Source: Deltaproteobacteria bacterium
GTDB taxonomy: Bacteria > Desulfobacterota > Desulfobaccia > Desulfobaccales > Desulfobaccaceae
DNA length: 44,798 nucleotides
Direction of reading: 5' to 3'
Assembly (NCBI GenBank): GCA_019309545.1
Contig: JAFDGA010000016.1
Coordinates: 1 to 44,798, forward strand
Within the stretch, counting starts at the first letter, position 1. Each line of letters starts with the position of its first letter. Positions 17,776 through 27,961 of the stretch are shown piece by piece. Position numbers and translations under genes: made by a program. The notes below the pieces were generated by a model that was given only the letters and a program-made list of their open reading frames with translations, did not search any database and had not been told where the DNA came from.

Positions 17776-17861
17776 CCCCCCGGATCCGGCTAGAGTTAGG
17801 TGCCGGGAATAAATAAGCTTTTATTTAAATAAGAAATTTTGTTACGGGGATAGAAAGATTT

Positions 17862-20723
17862 ATGGCAAAAACTAGAGTATCACATCTGGCCCGAGAATTT
17901 AAAATAGGTGTCAAAGACCTCCTACAGCGTCTCAAAGAGATGAATTTAGAGGTCGAAAATTACCTTAGTTCCATAGATGAGCCTGATTTAGAGCGGGTCA
18001 GAAGTGTGTTGTCAAAAACAGCACCTCAGGTCGAGGAGCGTCGATTGGAGAGCGGCGTTAAGCGCCGTCGCCGATTAACCTCGGCAGGATTGCCAGCCCC
18101 CTCTGCGGAGGCTGCTCCAGAAGCAGAAGTCAGTGAGGAAACCGCCAAGCCCGCCGCAGTATCGACCGACGTCTCGGTATCGGATGAAGCCCAGGGAATT
18201 GCTGCCGCAGAAGGTGAGAAAACCGAACCCCACGCAACAAAGGAAGCCACACCTAAAACTCGAGATCGCAAAAAACCGACCAAAACTACAGCCCGGATTA
18301 TTGTCTGGTCCGAAGCGGAAAAGCCGGCCCCAACCCCGGAGGTCTCGGAAGTTAAAGCCGAGCCGGAACCGGCCGAACCGTCGCCACCTGAACCAGAGAC
18401 TGCGGTCGCATCATCGGCCCCAGAAATACCTTCCGCTTCGGAGGCGTCTCCGAAGACTGCCCCGGCGGAAGCGGTGGAGGAAAAAAAGGTGACGGCGGAT
18501 AAAGGGGCGGAGGCCAAGACAACGGATGCTTCGGCGGCCCTACGGCGGCAAAAAGCCAAAAAAGCCAAAAAAGAGGCACCGGCACGAATTATCAGCCTGC
18601 CCCCGGCCGAGGAAATCGAGCCCCAATCTGTATCCGAATCTGAGGTTGCTCCCAAGCCGTCTTATCGGCCTAAAATTGTTGAAGTGGCCAAACAGCGGGA
18701 AAAGGTCTCCGTAACCGCCGAGAGAGAAGAAAAGAAACCTAAAGCCAAAAAGAAACGGGGTAAGCGGGGGATAGAAACGGTTAGCGATGAAGCAACCCGG
18801 AAAAAGGCTCTCCGCAAAAAGGAAATCCGAGAAGGGGCGGAATTATATGAAGGGGTAGAGGGCGACTCCCGTTTTGTTTCCAAGAAAAAAGGCGTCAAAA
18901 AAGCCATCAGGACGGTTTCCAAGACTGCGCTGACCGTACCCAAAGCCATTAAACGTCGCATCAAAGTGGGAGACTCGATCACCGTCGGTGAACTGGCCAA
19001 GCGGATGGGTATCAAGTCGAGCGAGATAATCAAAAAGCTCATGGGCCTAGGCGTCATGGCCAACATTAATCAGCCCATTGATTATGATTCCTCGGTGCTG
19101 GTGGCCAGTGAGTTCGGTTATGAGGTGGAACGAGCCTTTCCCCATGAAGAAGATATCATGGAATTGAGGCCTCAGGGAGAGGGCAATCTGGTCCCCCGGC
19201 CCCCGGTCATCACCATCATGGGCCATGTCGATCACGGTAAAACCTCTCTGTTGGATGCCATTCGCCAGAGCCGGTTAATCGAGTCCGAGGCTGGCGGCAT
19301 TACCCAGCATATTGGGGCTTACCAGGTGTCATTGCCGCATGGTGAGGTAGTTTTTCTTGATACTCCAGGCCATGAGGCCTTTACTGCCATGCGGGCCCGC
19401 GGGGCCCAGGTGACTGACCTGGTGGTCCTGATCGTGGCCGCAGATGACGGCGTTATGCCCCAGACCCTGGAAGCCATCAACCACGCCAAGGCGGCGGGGG
19501 TGCCCCTGGTCGTGGCGATCAATAAGATTGACAAAGCCAATGCCAATCCGGAACGGGTTAAACGGGAACTAGCGGAACAGGGCATTGTCCCCGAAGACTG
19601 GGGTGGAGATGTACAATTTGCTGAAATCTCGGCCAAGAAACAATTGGGCATTGACGAGCTTTTGGAGAAGATCCTCCTGCAAGCCGAGCTTTTGGAACTC
19701 AAGGCCAGTACCGACAGCCTAGCTCGGGGTCGGATTATCGAAGCCAAACTGGATAAAGGCCGGGGGCCGGTTGGCACCGTCCTTATCCAAGAGGGAACTC
19801 TAAAAACGGGCGATGTCTTTGTCTGCGGTTTACAGTATGGCCGGGTCCGGGCCATGTTCGACGATAAGGGAGCGCGGGTGGAGGAGGCTACCCCGGCCAT
19901 TCCCGTAGAAGTCCAGGGCTTCAGTGGGGTGCCTAATGCTGGGGATGAATTTATGGTCCTCGAAAATGAGCGGGTCGCTAAACAGGTAGCGCAGTTAAGG
20001 CAGCAGAAACAACGCGAGGCGGCCCTGGCCCGAATAAGCAAGGTCACCCTGGAAAAGCTTTACGAACGCTTCCAGGAGGGCATGGTCAAAGAACTGAACC
20101 TGATCCTCAAGGCCGATGTCCAGGGGTCCATCGAGGCCTTGACTCAAGCCCTGTCGGAACTGGGCACAGAAGAAATTAAGGTCAACGTCATCCATGCCGG
20201 GACCGGTGATATTGTGGAAAGCGATATCATGTTGGCTTCGGCATCCAATGCCATTGTCATCGGCTTTAATGTGCGCATTAATCCCAAGGCCCAAGCCCTG
20301 GCGGAACAAGAAGATGTTGATGTCCGGTTCTACGACGTTATTTACCATCTGAGCAGCGATATTCATTCCGCCCTGGAAGGCATGCTGGAGCCGACTTACG
20401 AAGAACGGCCTTTAGGCCAAGCCGAGGTGCGGCAGACCTTTTCTATCACCAAAGTCGGGACCATTGCCGGTTGCTATGTAACCGAAGGTAAGTTTGAACG
20501 CAACGCCTTAATACGGGTGCGGCGTGACCATGAAACGATCTTTGAAGGCAAGATCAGCTCCTTAAAACGGTTCAAGGATGATGTCAAAGAAGTGGCGGCC
20601 GGCTATGAATGTGGCATCGGCATCGATAAATTTGATGACATTCAGGTAGGTGATATTCTTGAGGCCTATCGCCTGGAAGAAGTTAAGGCGCATTTAGAGC
20701 CTATGCCTGGCAGACAAGGTTGA
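17862..20723 (+). CDS. infB: Translation initiation factor IF-2
   Basis: GTPase that brings initiator tRNA to the ribosome. The 953-residue protein starts with an IF2N domain ([28 protein letters not shown]), followed by a long Ala/Glu/Pro/Lys-rich linker (about 60-340) and a second IF2N domain ([23 protein letters not shown]). The GTPase domain has [15 protein letters not shown] near residue 455, [15 protein letters not shown] and [10 protein letters not shown]. Domains II-IV reach the end. The linker is long and low in complexity but reads cleanly. Operon position after nusA is conserved. Confidence 0.98.
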   Translation: MAKTRVSHLAREFKIGVKDLLQRLKEMNLEVENYLSSIDEPDLERVRSVLSKTAPQVEERRLESGVKRRRRLTSAGLPAPSAEAAPEAEVSEETAKPAAVSTDVSVSDEAQGIAAAEGEKTEPHATKEATPKTRDRKKPTKTTARIIVWSEAEKPAPTPEVSEVKAEPEPAEPSPPEPETAVASSAPEIPSASEASPKTAPAEAVEEKKVTADKGAEAKTTDASAALRRQKAKKAKKEAPARIISLPPAEEIEPQSVSESEVAPKPSYRPKIVEVAKQREKVSVTAEREEKKPKAKKKRGKRGIETVSDEATRKKALRKKEIREGAELYEGVEGDSRFVSKKKGVKKAIRTVSKTALTVPKAIKRRIKVGDSITVGELAKRMGIKSSEIIKKLMGLGVMANINQPIDYDSSVLVASEFGYEVERAFPHEEDIMELRPQGEGNLVPRPPVITIMGHVDHGKTSLLDAIRQSRLIESEAGGITQHIGAYQVSLPHGEVVFLDTPGHEAFTAMRARGAQVTDLVVLIVAADDGVMPQTLEAINHAKAAGVPLVVAINKIDKANANPERVKRELAEQGIVPEDWGGDVQFAEISAKKQLGIDELLEKILLQAELLELKASTDSLARGRIIEAKLDKGRGPVGTVLIQEGTLKTGDVFVCGLQYGRVRAMFDDKGARVEEATPAIPVEVQGFSGVPNAGDEFMVLENERVAKQVAQLRQQKQREAALARISKVTLEKLYERFQEGMVKELNLILKADVQGSIEALTQALSELGTEEIKVNVIHAGTGDIVESDIMLASASNAIVIGFNVRINPKAQALAEQEDVDVRFYDVIYHLSSDIHSALEGMLEPTYEERPLGQAEVRQTFSITKVGTIAGCYVTEGKFERNALIRVRRDHETIFEGKISSLKRFKDDVKEVAAGYECGIGIDKFDDIQVGDILEAYRLEEVKAHLEPMPGRQG

Positions 20724-20801
20724 GGCTACCGCCGATGATTAATTAGTGCTCAGCAAGAGCTTATTTGTGTTTACTGATAACCCAAGACCGACATACAACT
20801 C

Positions 20802-21098
20802 ATGGTCGTGACCATAGCCCAAATTACCCTCCGCATACCGGAGAATCATTCTCTCAAGGGCAAGCGGAAGGTGGTTAAGAGTCTGATTGAAAAGGTCAGG
20901 CATCGGTTCCTGGTGGCTATTGCCGAAGTTGATGACCATGATCTATGGCAACAGGCCAAGTTGGGTCTGGCGCTGATCGGTAACGATTCACAAATCTTGG
21001 ATGCCAGCCTGAACAAGATCATGAATTATATGGAAGCCCAACATCCGGCCCAGATAATTGATTCCAAAATCGAAGTCTGGCATTTAAACGATAGATAA
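20802..21098 (+). CDS. DUF503 (YlxP-like) protein
   Basis: A 98-residue protein of the DUF503 family, seen in nusA-infB-rbfA operons of many bacteria (B. subtilis ylxP). Typical residues: ITLRIPENHSLKGKRKVVKSLIEKVRHRFLVAIAEV and WQQAKLGLALIGND. It may have a ribosome- or RNA-linked role, but the biochemical function is not settled. It lies between infB and rbfA, 10 bases before rbfA. Confidence 0.92.
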   Translation: MVVTIAQITLRIPENHSLKGKRKVVKSLIEKVRHRFLVAIAEVDDHDLWQQAKLGLALIGNDSQILDASLNKIMNYMEAQHPAQIIDSKIEVWHLNDR

Positions 21099-21108
21099 TC
21101 AACCACGG

Positions 21109-21498
21109 ATGCAAGCCATTAGCCGAACCAAAGCACGGACTGCCCGGGTCAGTGAACTGTTACGGGAAAAAATCGCGTTAATTTTGCTGCACAAAAGTCG
21201 TGACCCCCGGCTCCGCACTCTGACCGTCACTGAAGTGGCGATAAGCAAAGATTTACGCCGGGCCAGGGTTTTCTACCAACCCCGCTGCGAGGAGGAATTG
21301 CCCCACATTCAGGCCGCTCTGGAGCGGGCCAGTGGGTTTATCAAGCAAGAGCTCGGCCGGGAACAGATCCTCCGGGTAATGCCGGAAATAACCTTCTTAC
21401 ACGATGAATCCTGGCAACGCGGCGCCCGGATCGAGAAGCTCTTGTGTCAATTACAGAAGGAAACCCCGGAAAGCGACGGGTCCGAGGACTCCTCATGA
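21109..21498 (+). CDS. rbfA: Ribosome-binding factor A
   Basis: Late 30S assembly factor with a KH-like fold. The 129 residues show the family pattern RTARVSELLREKIALILLHKSRDPRL, VTEVAISKDLRRARVFY and EITFLHDESWQRGARIEKLL. Its TGA overlaps the truB ATG by ATGA. No clear Shine-Dalgarno precedes ATG 21109. Confidence 0.96.
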   Translation: MQAISRTKARTARVSELLREKIALILLHKSRDPRLRTLTVTEVAISKDLRRARVFYQPRCEEELPHIQAALERASGFIKQELGREQILRVMPEITFLHDESWQRGARIEKLLCQLQKETPESDGSEDSS

Positions 21499-22430
21499 AA
21501 CCACACTTGCACGGGGTGGTGGTGATTGACAAACCGGCCGGGCTCTCTTCCTTCGGAGTAGTAAAAGCTGTTCGCCGGATTTTAAAAGTCAAAAAGATCG
21601 GGCACCTGGGGACGCTGGACCCTTTTGCTACCGGGGTTTTACCTCTCTGTCTCAATGAAGCCACCAAACTTGTGCCTTTTTTAATTGAGGAGTCCAAGAC
21701 TTATCGGGCAGTCCTGCACCTTGGGGTAGAAACCGACACCCAGGACGTTAACGGCACGGTGGTGGGTCAATGCAGCGACTTGCCCCGGTCGGAAGAGATT
21801 GTCCGGGTGATGGCGAGCTTTGTGGGAGAGCAATTCCAGGCCCCGCCGATGTATTCCGCGCTCCGCTACCAGGGACAACGGCTCTATCATCTGGCTCGCC
21901 AGGGCCTGACCCTGGAGGTTAATCCGCGTCGGATAAAGGTATATAGTCTGGCATTGGAAGAAATTTCTCTGCCAGAGGTAACTTTTGTGGTCACCTGCTC
22001 CAAGGGCACCTATATCCGCACGCTGGCCGCCGATATGGGCCGCTGCCTGGGGTGCGGGGCGCATCTTAAGGCCCTGAGGCGTCTGGCGGTCGGACCGTTC
22101 TCGATGTCCAGGGCAGTATCTCTCCCTGGCTGGGATGATCCTCAGGCCCAGGAGAAATTGCGGTCGCACCTCATTCCTTTAGTCCATTGCTTGCCGGACT
22201 GGCCAACCGTGTCGGTATCCAACCATGAGGCCCAGCGGCTGCGGCAGGGTCAAATCCTGCGGCAGTGGTCTAGCCAGGCTGAATATCAGGGGCGGCAGCC
22301 GGGAGAACGGGTTCGGATCCTACAGGGTCAAGAATTGGTAGCTGTGGCAGAACTGTCGGGAATCTCCCCACGGTTCGCCTTAAAACCGATTCGGGGATTC
22401 GCGGCTGGTCAGGTTGTTACTCAGGGCTAG
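21495..22430 (+). CDS. truB: tRNA pseudouridine-55 synthase TruB
   Basis: Makes pseudouridine 55 in the tRNA T-loop. The catalytic Asp lies in GHLGTLDPFATGVLPLC. Other marks are GVVVIDKPAGLSSFGVV and KGTYIRTLAADMGRCLGCGAHLKALRR. A longer frame begins at 21444 inside rbfA, but ATG 21495 overlaps the rbfA stop by four bases and gives the usual N-terminus and 311 residues. A C-terminal PUA-like region follows residue about 235. Confidence 0.96.
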   Translation: MKPHLHGVVVIDKPAGLSSFGVVKAVRRILKVKKIGHLGTLDPFATGVLPLCLNEATKLVPFLIEESKTYRAVLHLGVETDTQDVNGTVVGQCSDLPRSEEIVRVMASFVGEQFQAPPMYSALRYQGQRLYHLARQGLTLEVNPRRIKVYSLALEEISLPEVTFVVTCSKGTYIRTLAADMGRCLGCGAHLKALRRLAVGPFSMSRAVSLPGWDDPQAQEKLRSHLIPLVHCLPDWPTVSVSNHEAQRLRQGQILRQWSSQAEYQGRQPGERVRILQGQELVAVAELSGISPRFALKPIRGFAAGQVVTQG

Positions 22431-22459
22431 TAGTGAACGCCATAGAAGATGCGACATCT

Positions 22460-22487
22460 TTGACATATCTGAATTTTTTACAAGAAT
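22460..22487 (+). promoter_or_regulatory. Promoter candidate before rpsO
   Basis: TTGACA (22460-22465), 16 bases, AAGAAT (22482-22487). The -35 box is perfect, the -10 box 4 of 6. A start near 22494 would leave a 50-base AT-rich leader before rpsO. A separate rpsO-pnp promoter is known in E. coli. Confidence 0.45.
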
Positions 22488-22543
22488 TGGCCTTCTCTAT
22501 TAAGAAGATCAATTAAATCTTATAATTATATAAGGAGGTAGTC

Positions 22544-22813
22544 GTGGGGCTGACAACCGAAAGGAAACGGGAATTAATCGACCGCTTCCGTCATCATGAG
22601 AAGGACACCGGCTCGCCGGAAGTCCAGGTAGCTATTCTCAGTGAGCGGATCAACTATCTGACCGATCATTTTAAGGTGCATGCCAAAGATCACCATTCCC
22701 GTCGAGGTCTGATCAAATTGGTCGGCCAGCGGCGACGGTTGCTCAACTATCTGAAGAAGAAAAATGTGGATCGTTATCGATCTCTGATCGACCAATTAGG
22801 ACTACGCCGCTAA
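22544..22813 (+). CDS. rpsO: Ribosomal protein uS15
   Basis: Small-subunit protein of 89 residues binding 16S rRNA. It has the standard core [51 protein letters not shown]. Translation starts at GTG 22544 behind AAGGAGGT. It stands 33 bases before the pnp ATG, the conserved rpsO-pnp pair. Autoregulation through its leader is common, but the leader form cannot be decided here. Confidence 0.98.
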   Translation: MGLTTERKRELIDRFRHHEKDTGSPEVQVAILSERINYLTDHFKVHAKDHHSRRGLIKLVGQRRRLLNYLKKKNVDRYRSLIDQLGLRR

Positions 22814-22846
22814 GAATTTATTTAAGTGGGAGGCACTTATAAGAAT

Positions 22847-24949
22847 ATGCTTAAGACATTTGAAGTAGAGATCGGGGGACGTACCCTGGTCTTTGAAACT
22901 GGCAAGATGGCGCAACAGGCCAATGGCGCGGTTTTTGTCCGTTACGAGGAAACCGGCGTCTTGGTAACCGCGGTGGCCTCAGATCATCTTAGAGAGGGCA
23001 TCGATTTCTTGCCTCTCACAGTTGATTATTTAGAAATGGCCTATGCTGCCGGTCGGATTCCAGGGGGATTCTTCCGCCGTGAGATTGGCCGGCCCAGCGA
23101 GAAAGAGACCTTGACCTCAAGGTTAATCGACCGTCCCATCCGACCATTATTTCCCAAGGGGTTTTTTAACGAATTACAGATCATTGCCACGGTATTGTCG
23201 GTGGATCAGGAAAATGATCCGGATATCATTGCCTTGAATGGAGCCTCGGCGGCTCTGGAAATTTCCGATATCCCGTTTCAAGGGCCGATTGCTGCGGTCC
23301 GGGTGGGCAAGATCGATGGCCAACTGATTGTCAATCCTACCAACACCGAACTGAAAGACAGCACGCTTAATCTGATCGTCGCCGGGACGGCTAAAGAACT
23401 GGTAATGGTGGAGGGCGGCGCGGCCATGGCTTCGGAAGAAGAGATGCTGGAGGCGCTTTTCTTTGCCCATGAACAGATGCAACCCATTCTGGCCTTGCAG
23501 AATCGGATGCGGGCGGAAATCGGCCTGCCCAAGCGTCCCAGTCCGGAAATTACCCCGGATACGGGGTTGATCCAGAAAGTGGCGGGATTGGCGCAGGATC
23601 GTATCCTATCAGCGGTCAGCATCAAGGAAAAGCAGGACCGTCGGAAGGCCCTGGAGAATCTACTGGAAGAGGTTATCAGTACCCTAGGGCCGGAATATGA
23701 AGGACGGGAACGCGAAATCGCCAGGGTATTCCATGATCTGGAAAAAACTGTGGTGCGCGATCTGGTCTTGCGTGAGCAATGCCGGGTGGATGGCCGTAAG
23801 TATAATGAAATCCGGCCCATCTGCTGCGAGGTCGGTTTGCTGAGCCGGACCCATGGCTCGGCCCTGTTTACCCGGGGAGAAACCCAGGCCCTGGCGGTCA
23901 CTACCCTGGGAACGGTCTCCGATGAGCAACGTATTGAATCCCTGACCGGCAATACCTTCAAGGCCTTCATGCTGCATTACAACTTTCCGCCTTATTGCGT
24001 CGGTGAGACCCGCATGCTGCGAGGGCCGGGGCGGCGGGAAATTGGCCATGGGGCTTTGGCCGAGCGGGCTATCAGCCGGGTATTGCCCCAGGCCGATGAC
24101 TTTCCCTATACTATCCGCGTAGTTTCGGAGATCCTGTCATCCAATGGGTCCTCGTCCATGGCTACCGTATGTGGGGCCTCCATGTCCCTGATGGACGCCG
24201 GGGTGCCGATAACCGCCCCGGTCGCCGGAGTGGCTATGGGGCTGATTAAAGACAACGACCAGGTGGCCATTCTTTCCGATATTCTGGGAGATGAGGATCA
24301 CCTGGGAGATATGGATTTTAAGGTGGCCGGCACCGAACAGGGCATTACCGCCTTACAGATGGATATCAAGATTTCCGGCCTGACGCGGGAGATCATGGCT
24401 CAGGCCCTGCACCAGGCTCGGGAGGCACGTCTCCATATTCTGGATAAGATGAAAGAAACCATTGCCCGGCCCCACGCTACCTTGAAAGAGCATGCTCCCA
24501 AGATCGTCATCATGAATATCAGTCCCGAAAAGATCAGAGACGTCATCGGCCCGGGGGGCAAAACCGTGAAAAACATTGTGGCGGTCACCGGTGCCAAGAT
24601 CGATATCGAGGATGACGGCCGGGTGCATATTGCCTCGCCCAATGCCACGGCGGCAGATCAGGCCATTCGCATGATCCGCGAACTTATCCAGGAAGCCGAG
24701 GTGGGCCAGCTCTACCATGGCAAGGTCAAAAAGATCGTTGATTTTGGAGCTTTCGTGGAAATTCTGCCCGGCACCGATGGGTTGGTGCACATTTCTGAAT
24801 TGGACCGCCAACGGGTTAAAAAGGTGACTGATGTCTTAAAGGAAGGCGACGAAGTCCTGGTAAAGGTCCTGGAAATCGACAAACAGGGAAAGATCCGCTT
24901 GTCCCGGAAGGCAGCATTAGTAGAAAACCCGGAAGAAGTTCATCGCTAG
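22847..24949 (+). CDS. pnp: Polyribonucleotide nucleotidyltransferase (PNPase)
   Basis: Phosphorolytic 3'-5' exoribonuclease of the RNA degradosome. The 700-residue product has two RNase PH domains ([15 protein letters not shown]-like segment near 73; second domain with [17 protein letters not shown]), an alpha-helical linker, a KH domain ([29 protein letters not shown]) and an S1 domain ([28 protein letters not shown]). A GTG frame opens at 22826, but ATG 22847 gives the normal [14 protein letters not shown] start. The M16 peptidase gene follows 13 bases later. Confidence 0.97.
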   Translation: MLKTFEVEIGGRTLVFETGKMAQQANGAVFVRYEETGVLVTAVASDHLREGIDFLPLTVDYLEMAYAAGRIPGGFFRREIGRPSEKETLTSRLIDRPIRPLFPKGFFNELQIIATVLSVDQENDPDIIALNGASAALEISDIPFQGPIAAVRVGKIDGQLIVNPTNTELKDSTLNLIVAGTAKELVMVEGGAAMASEEEMLEALFFAHEQMQPILALQNRMRAEIGLPKRPSPEITPDTGLIQKVAGLAQDRILSAVSIKEKQDRRKALENLLEEVISTLGPEYEGREREIARVFHDLEKTVVRDLVLREQCRVDGRKYNEIRPICCEVGLLSRTHGSALFTRGETQALAVTTLGTVSDEQRIESLTGNTFKAFMLHYNFPPYCVGETRMLRGPGRREIGHGALAERAISRVLPQADDFPYTIRVVSEILSSNGSSSMATVCGASMSLMDAGVPITAPVAGVAMGLIKDNDQVAILSDILGDEDHLGDMDFKVAGTEQGITALQMDIKISGLTREIMAQALHQAREARLHILDKMKETIARPHATLKEHAPKIVIMNISPEKIRDVIGPGGKTVKNIVAVTGAKIDIEDDGRVHIASPNATAADQAIRMIRELIQEAEVGQLYHGKVKKIVDFGAFVEILPGTDGLVHISELDRQRVKKVTDVLKEGDEVLVKVLEIDKQGKIRLSRKAALVENPEEVHR

Positions 24950-24962
24950 AGGTAAAGCAGCA

Positions 24963-26210
24963 GTGTATAAGAAGACTGTCCTGCCCGGGAAGGTCCTGGT
25001 GATTACCGAGGAAATCCCTCATTCGCAATCGGTATCGGTGGGACTTTGGGTTAAAACCGGGTCTCGCGATGAAACTAGCGAGGAAAATGGTATAGCCCAT
25101 TTCCTGGAACACATGGCCTTTAAAGGCACCACGCGCCGCGGGGCCCTCGAACTGGCCCGGGAAATCGATCAGTTGGGAGGCAGTTCCAATGGCTTTACTA
25201 CTAAGGAAAATACCTGTTTCCATGGCAAGGTCCTGGCCGACCAACTTCCCCAGCTGATCGATCTGTTAAGCGATATCTTGTTGCATCCTACCTATCAGCC
25301 TGAGGAACTTGAAAAGGAACGCCGAGTCATCCTGCAGGAAATTCATACCCAGGAAGATTCTCCAGAGGAGTACATCCATGAGCTTTTCAGCCGCCAATTC
25401 TGGGGAGAAAATGCCTTTGGCCGACCAATTACCGGCTCGGTGGAGACGGTCAGCCAACTGACTCGGACGTCACTAATCAATTATCGACAAGATACCTATC
25501 GCCCTGAACAGTTGGTGATTGCTGCGGCTGGAAGTCTCCACCACCAGGAGCTGGTAGATCTGATCGGACCCTACTTTGAGGATTTCCACAATGGGCGGCC
25601 AATACGGCAGCGCACGGCCGTTGTTACCCACCCCGGAGTGCACTGCTGCCCTCGTGATCTGGAGCAGGTCCATGTCTGTATGGGAACGCCGGCGCCCGCC
25701 GCGGGGGATCGCGAGCGGTATGTCGCTGTTCTCCTCAACCTGATCCTCGGCGGGAACATGAGTTCCCGACTTTTCCAGGAAGTTCGAGAAAAGCGCGGCT
25801 TGTGCTATGCCATCTATTCCTTTCTTACTTCCTATAGCGACACCGGTTTGCTGGCGGTTACGGCTGCGGTGAGCCCGGAAAATCTTGCCGCCCTGTTAAA
25901 GACCGTAAAGCTTGAATTAAACCGACTGGCCGACCAGGAAGTCAACAGCCTGGAATTGCAGGCCGCCCAGGAATATTTCCGCCGAGCCCTCTTCCTGAGT
26001 TCGGAAGATAATGATAATCGCATGATCCGGCTGGCGAAAAATGAAATCAACCTGGGCTGTTTTATCCCTTATGAGGAAATAATTGCCAATCTGCAAGCCG
26101 TGACCGCGGCCCAGATTCAGCAATTGGCCCATAAATTATTTCACCTGCCAAACTGGACTCTGGTATTTTTAGGGCCGGTGGCAGAAATCGATGTCCCTTG
26201 GGAGTTTTAA
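24963..26210 (+). CDS. M16 family zinc peptidase
   Basis: Pitrilysin/processing-peptidase-type metalloprotease of 415 residues. The inverted zinc motif HxxEH is H46-F-L-E49-H50 in NGIAHFLEHMAFKGT, with the downstream glutamate region RRVILQEIHTQED. The C-terminal half has the second M16 fold (RLFQEVREKRGLCYAIYSF). There is no signal peptide, so it is probably cytoplasmic. The start is GTG 24963. The pnp-M16 neighbourhood (mlpA/YmxG) is widespread. Confidence 0.93.
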   Translation: MYKKTVLPGKVLVITEEIPHSQSVSVGLWVKTGSRDETSEENGIAHFLEHMAFKGTTRRGALELAREIDQLGGSSNGFTTKENTCFHGKVLADQLPQLIDLLSDILLHPTYQPEELEKERRVILQEIHTQEDSPEEYIHELFSRQFWGENAFGRPITGSVETVSQLTRTSLINYRQDTYRPEQLVIAAAGSLHHQELVDLIGPYFEDFHNGRPIRQRTAVVTHPGVHCCPRDLEQVHVCMGTPAPAAGDRERYVAVLLNLILGGNMSSRLFQEVREKRGLCYAIYSFLTSYSDTGLLAVTAAVSPENLAALLKTVKLELNRLADQEVNSLELQAAQEYFRRALFLSSEDNDNRMIRLAKNEINLGCFIPYEEIIANLQAVTAAQIQQLAHKLFHLPNWTLVFLGPVAEIDVPWEF

Positions 26211-26280
26211 TCATTCCGGTCATAAGATTAAAAATTTACTTCGGGAACGCGTACCGGGACCCGCAAGCGGTCCTTGATTA

Positions 26281-27420
26281 ATGGAAAAGCCCATGGGCAA
26301 TTTTAGGTTTAACCGGCTGGGCAGGTTCCTCTTCACCCTGGTGGTGGCGTCGCTGCTAGGCGGATGTGAATCGCAGACAGAATCAATAAGCCAGCAGGTC
26401 CAAAAGCAGCCTCCCACCACCATTGCCCAGATCGTGGCCATGGTGATCCCGGCTGTTGTTCATATCCAGGCGATCCAGGGGTCGGCGTCCTCGGAGCACC
26501 CCTCTTCTTGGTCCAAATTATTCGGCTTTTCCAAGCCTTTTGAGGATTTCGGCAGTTCGCCTGCTTTCCCTCAGCGGACCCAAGGCTCGGGTTTTCTGAT
26601 TGATTCGGAAGGACACGTGGTTACTAACCACCATCTAGTGCATCAAGCCCAGGACCTGGTAGTGACCAGTTGGCAGGGTAGGCAGGTCAAGGCCCGGCTA
26701 ATCGGAGGCGATGCCCCGACCGATCTATCTTTGCTTAAGCTGACCGAACTTCTGCCCGAAGTTTCCTATCTTGATTGGGGTGATTCGGATCAAGTGCAGG
26801 TCGGCGACCGGGTCTTGGCTCTGGGCAACCCTTTCGGGCTGGAAAATACCGTCACCATAGGTATTATCAGTGCCAAAGGACGCATCATTGGCGTCAGCCC
26901 TTATGATGATTTTCTTCAGACTGATGCCGCCATTAATCCGGGCAATTCCGGGGGGCCGTTGGTCAATCTAAGGGGCGAAGCAGTAGGCATCAGTAATACT
27001 ATTTATGGCCGGGGGCAGGGAATCGGTTTCGCTATTCCCAGCAGCCTGGCACGTCACATCGTGGACCAATTAAAAGTGCAAGGCCGGGTGGTGCGCGGCT
27101 TTCTGGGAGTCATTGTTCAGGAGGTGACCCCTGAATTAGCCGCTTCTTTTGGCTTAAAGGAGCCAAGCGGGGCCTTGGTGGGAGAAGTCATCCCGGAGAC
27201 GGCCGCGGCCCGCGGTGGTGTCCGGCGCGGGGACATCATTCTGGAATTTGATGGGCACCAGATTCAGAAGATGAATGAATTACCACGCCGGACTGCCCTG
27301 ACTCCGATCGGCAAGCAGGTTAAGCTTAAGGTTTTCCGGAATGGTCAACTCCTGGCCCTGAGCCTTCGGGTTGGGGAAATGCCCCAAATGGTGGCGGATA
27401 AAACCCTGCCTGAGGACTGA
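26281..27420 (+). CDS. HtrA/DegP-like serine protease, lipoprotein
   Basis: Envelope quality-control protease of 379 residues. An N-terminal signal with lipobox SLLGGC (C29) points to a lipid anchor. The trypsin-like domain has H118 (TNHHLV), D148 (TDLSLLK) and S223 (INPGNSGGPL), and one PDZ domain follows (about 280-375). DegP has two PDZ domains, so this is closer to DegS/HtrA in layout. A Ser/Pro/Phe-rich insert sits at about 66-100 before the protease core. It ends 18 bases from a convergent gene with no terminator seen. Confidence 0.93.
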   Translation: MEKPMGNFRFNRLGRFLFTLVVASLLGGCESQTESISQQVQKQPPTTIAQIVAMVIPAVVHIQAIQGSASSEHPSSWSKLFGFSKPFEDFGSSPAFPQRTQGSGFLIDSEGHVVTNHHLVHQAQDLVVTSWQGRQVKARLIGGDAPTDLSLLKLTELLPEVSYLDWGDSDQVQVGDRVLALGNPFGLENTVTIGIISAKGRIIGVSPYDDFLQTDAAINPGNSGGPLVNLRGEAVGISNTIYGRGQGIGFAIPSSLARHIVDQLKVQGRVVRGFLGVIVQEVTPELAASFGLKEPSGALVGEVIPETAAARGGVRRGDIILEFDGHQIQKMNELPRRTALTPIGKQVKLKVFRNGQLLALSLRVGEMPQMVADKTLPED

Positions 27421-27438
27421 GGACCAATATCAGGCTGA

Positions 27439-27639
27439 TCACAGATCGACAATCATTTCGGCTTCATTGCCACACTTGCTACAAACTACGGTCCGCTTAA
27501 CCTTTTGCGGCTGGGGTTCTGAGGTCGGCGGCGCTTCCGGGGGCACGACTTCCTCGCATTTAATGGTCATCTCGCCTTCACTCCCGCAGTTTTCGCACAT
27601 GCATACCATGGTTTTCTTGGGTTCCAATTTGGCCTCCAT
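27439..27639 (-). CDS. Small double zinc-ribbon protein
   Basis: A 66-residue protein of two related halves: CENCGSEGEM (from C15) and CSKCGNEAEM (from C53), each a Cys-x2-Cys knuckle followed by Glu-x-Glu-Met, joined by a Pro/Glu-rich linker. The four cysteines could bind one metal ion. I do not recognise a family. It starts 25 bases downstream of the EncFtn-like gene on the same strand, so the two are probably co-transcribed; an iron- or redox-linked role is inferred from that only. The initiation codon could also be the internal Met11. Confidence 0.7.
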   Translation of the reverse strand: MEAKLEPKKTMVCMCENCGSEGEMTIKCEEVVPPEAPPTSEPQPQKVKRTVVCSKCGNEAEMIVDL

Positions 27640-27664
27640 TAGTTAAGATTATGGTGGGTTATGA

Positions 27665-27961
27665 CTAATCTTCTTCGATCTCGGTAATGTCTTTTTCCGT
27701 AAACAGATAGGTTTTTAGTTCATGGGCAAACCGGTCGTCATGACGACGGATCCATTCCAGGATCATGGCCGCATGTTCCTTTTCCTCATCCCGATTATGA
27801 GCCAGAATTTTCCGCAGCGCCTCATCCTCGGTAGCGTCAACCCGTTCCTGGTACAACTCTACCGCTTCCAGTTCTTCCATCAGCGATAAGATCGCCCGAC
27901 GCAGGTCTCTGGTCTTGGGGGTCAGCTTCTCAAAAGGTTCACCATGTCCCTCGTAGGCCAT
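27665..27961 (-). CDS. Encapsulated-ferritin-like (EncFtn) protein
   Basis: A 98-residue two-helix ferritin-like protein. The core SLMEELEAVELYQERVDATEDEALRKILAHNRDEEKEHAAMILEWIRR closely follows the encapsulated ferritin of Rhodospirillum rubrum, whose ferroxidase ligands (E32, E62, H65) map to the ELEA glutamate and the DEEKEH glutamate and histidine. Such proteins oxidise Fe(II) as ring-shaped decamers. Known members carry a C-terminal peptide that loads them into an encapsulin shell; this one ends at ITEIEED with no such tail, and no encapsulin gene is adjacent. GGAGG before ATG 27961 supports the start. Confidence 0.88.
   Translation of the reverse strand: MAYEGHGEPFEKLTPKTRDLRRAILSLMEELEAVELYQERVDATEDEALRKILAHNRDEEKEHAAMILEWIRRHDDRFAHELKTYLFTEKDITEIEED

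Noticed and set aside
18026-18655. Minus-strand frame of 209 codons rich in Ala/Ser/Gly
   Set aside because: It reflects the repetitive Ala/Glu/Pro linker of infB read backwards.
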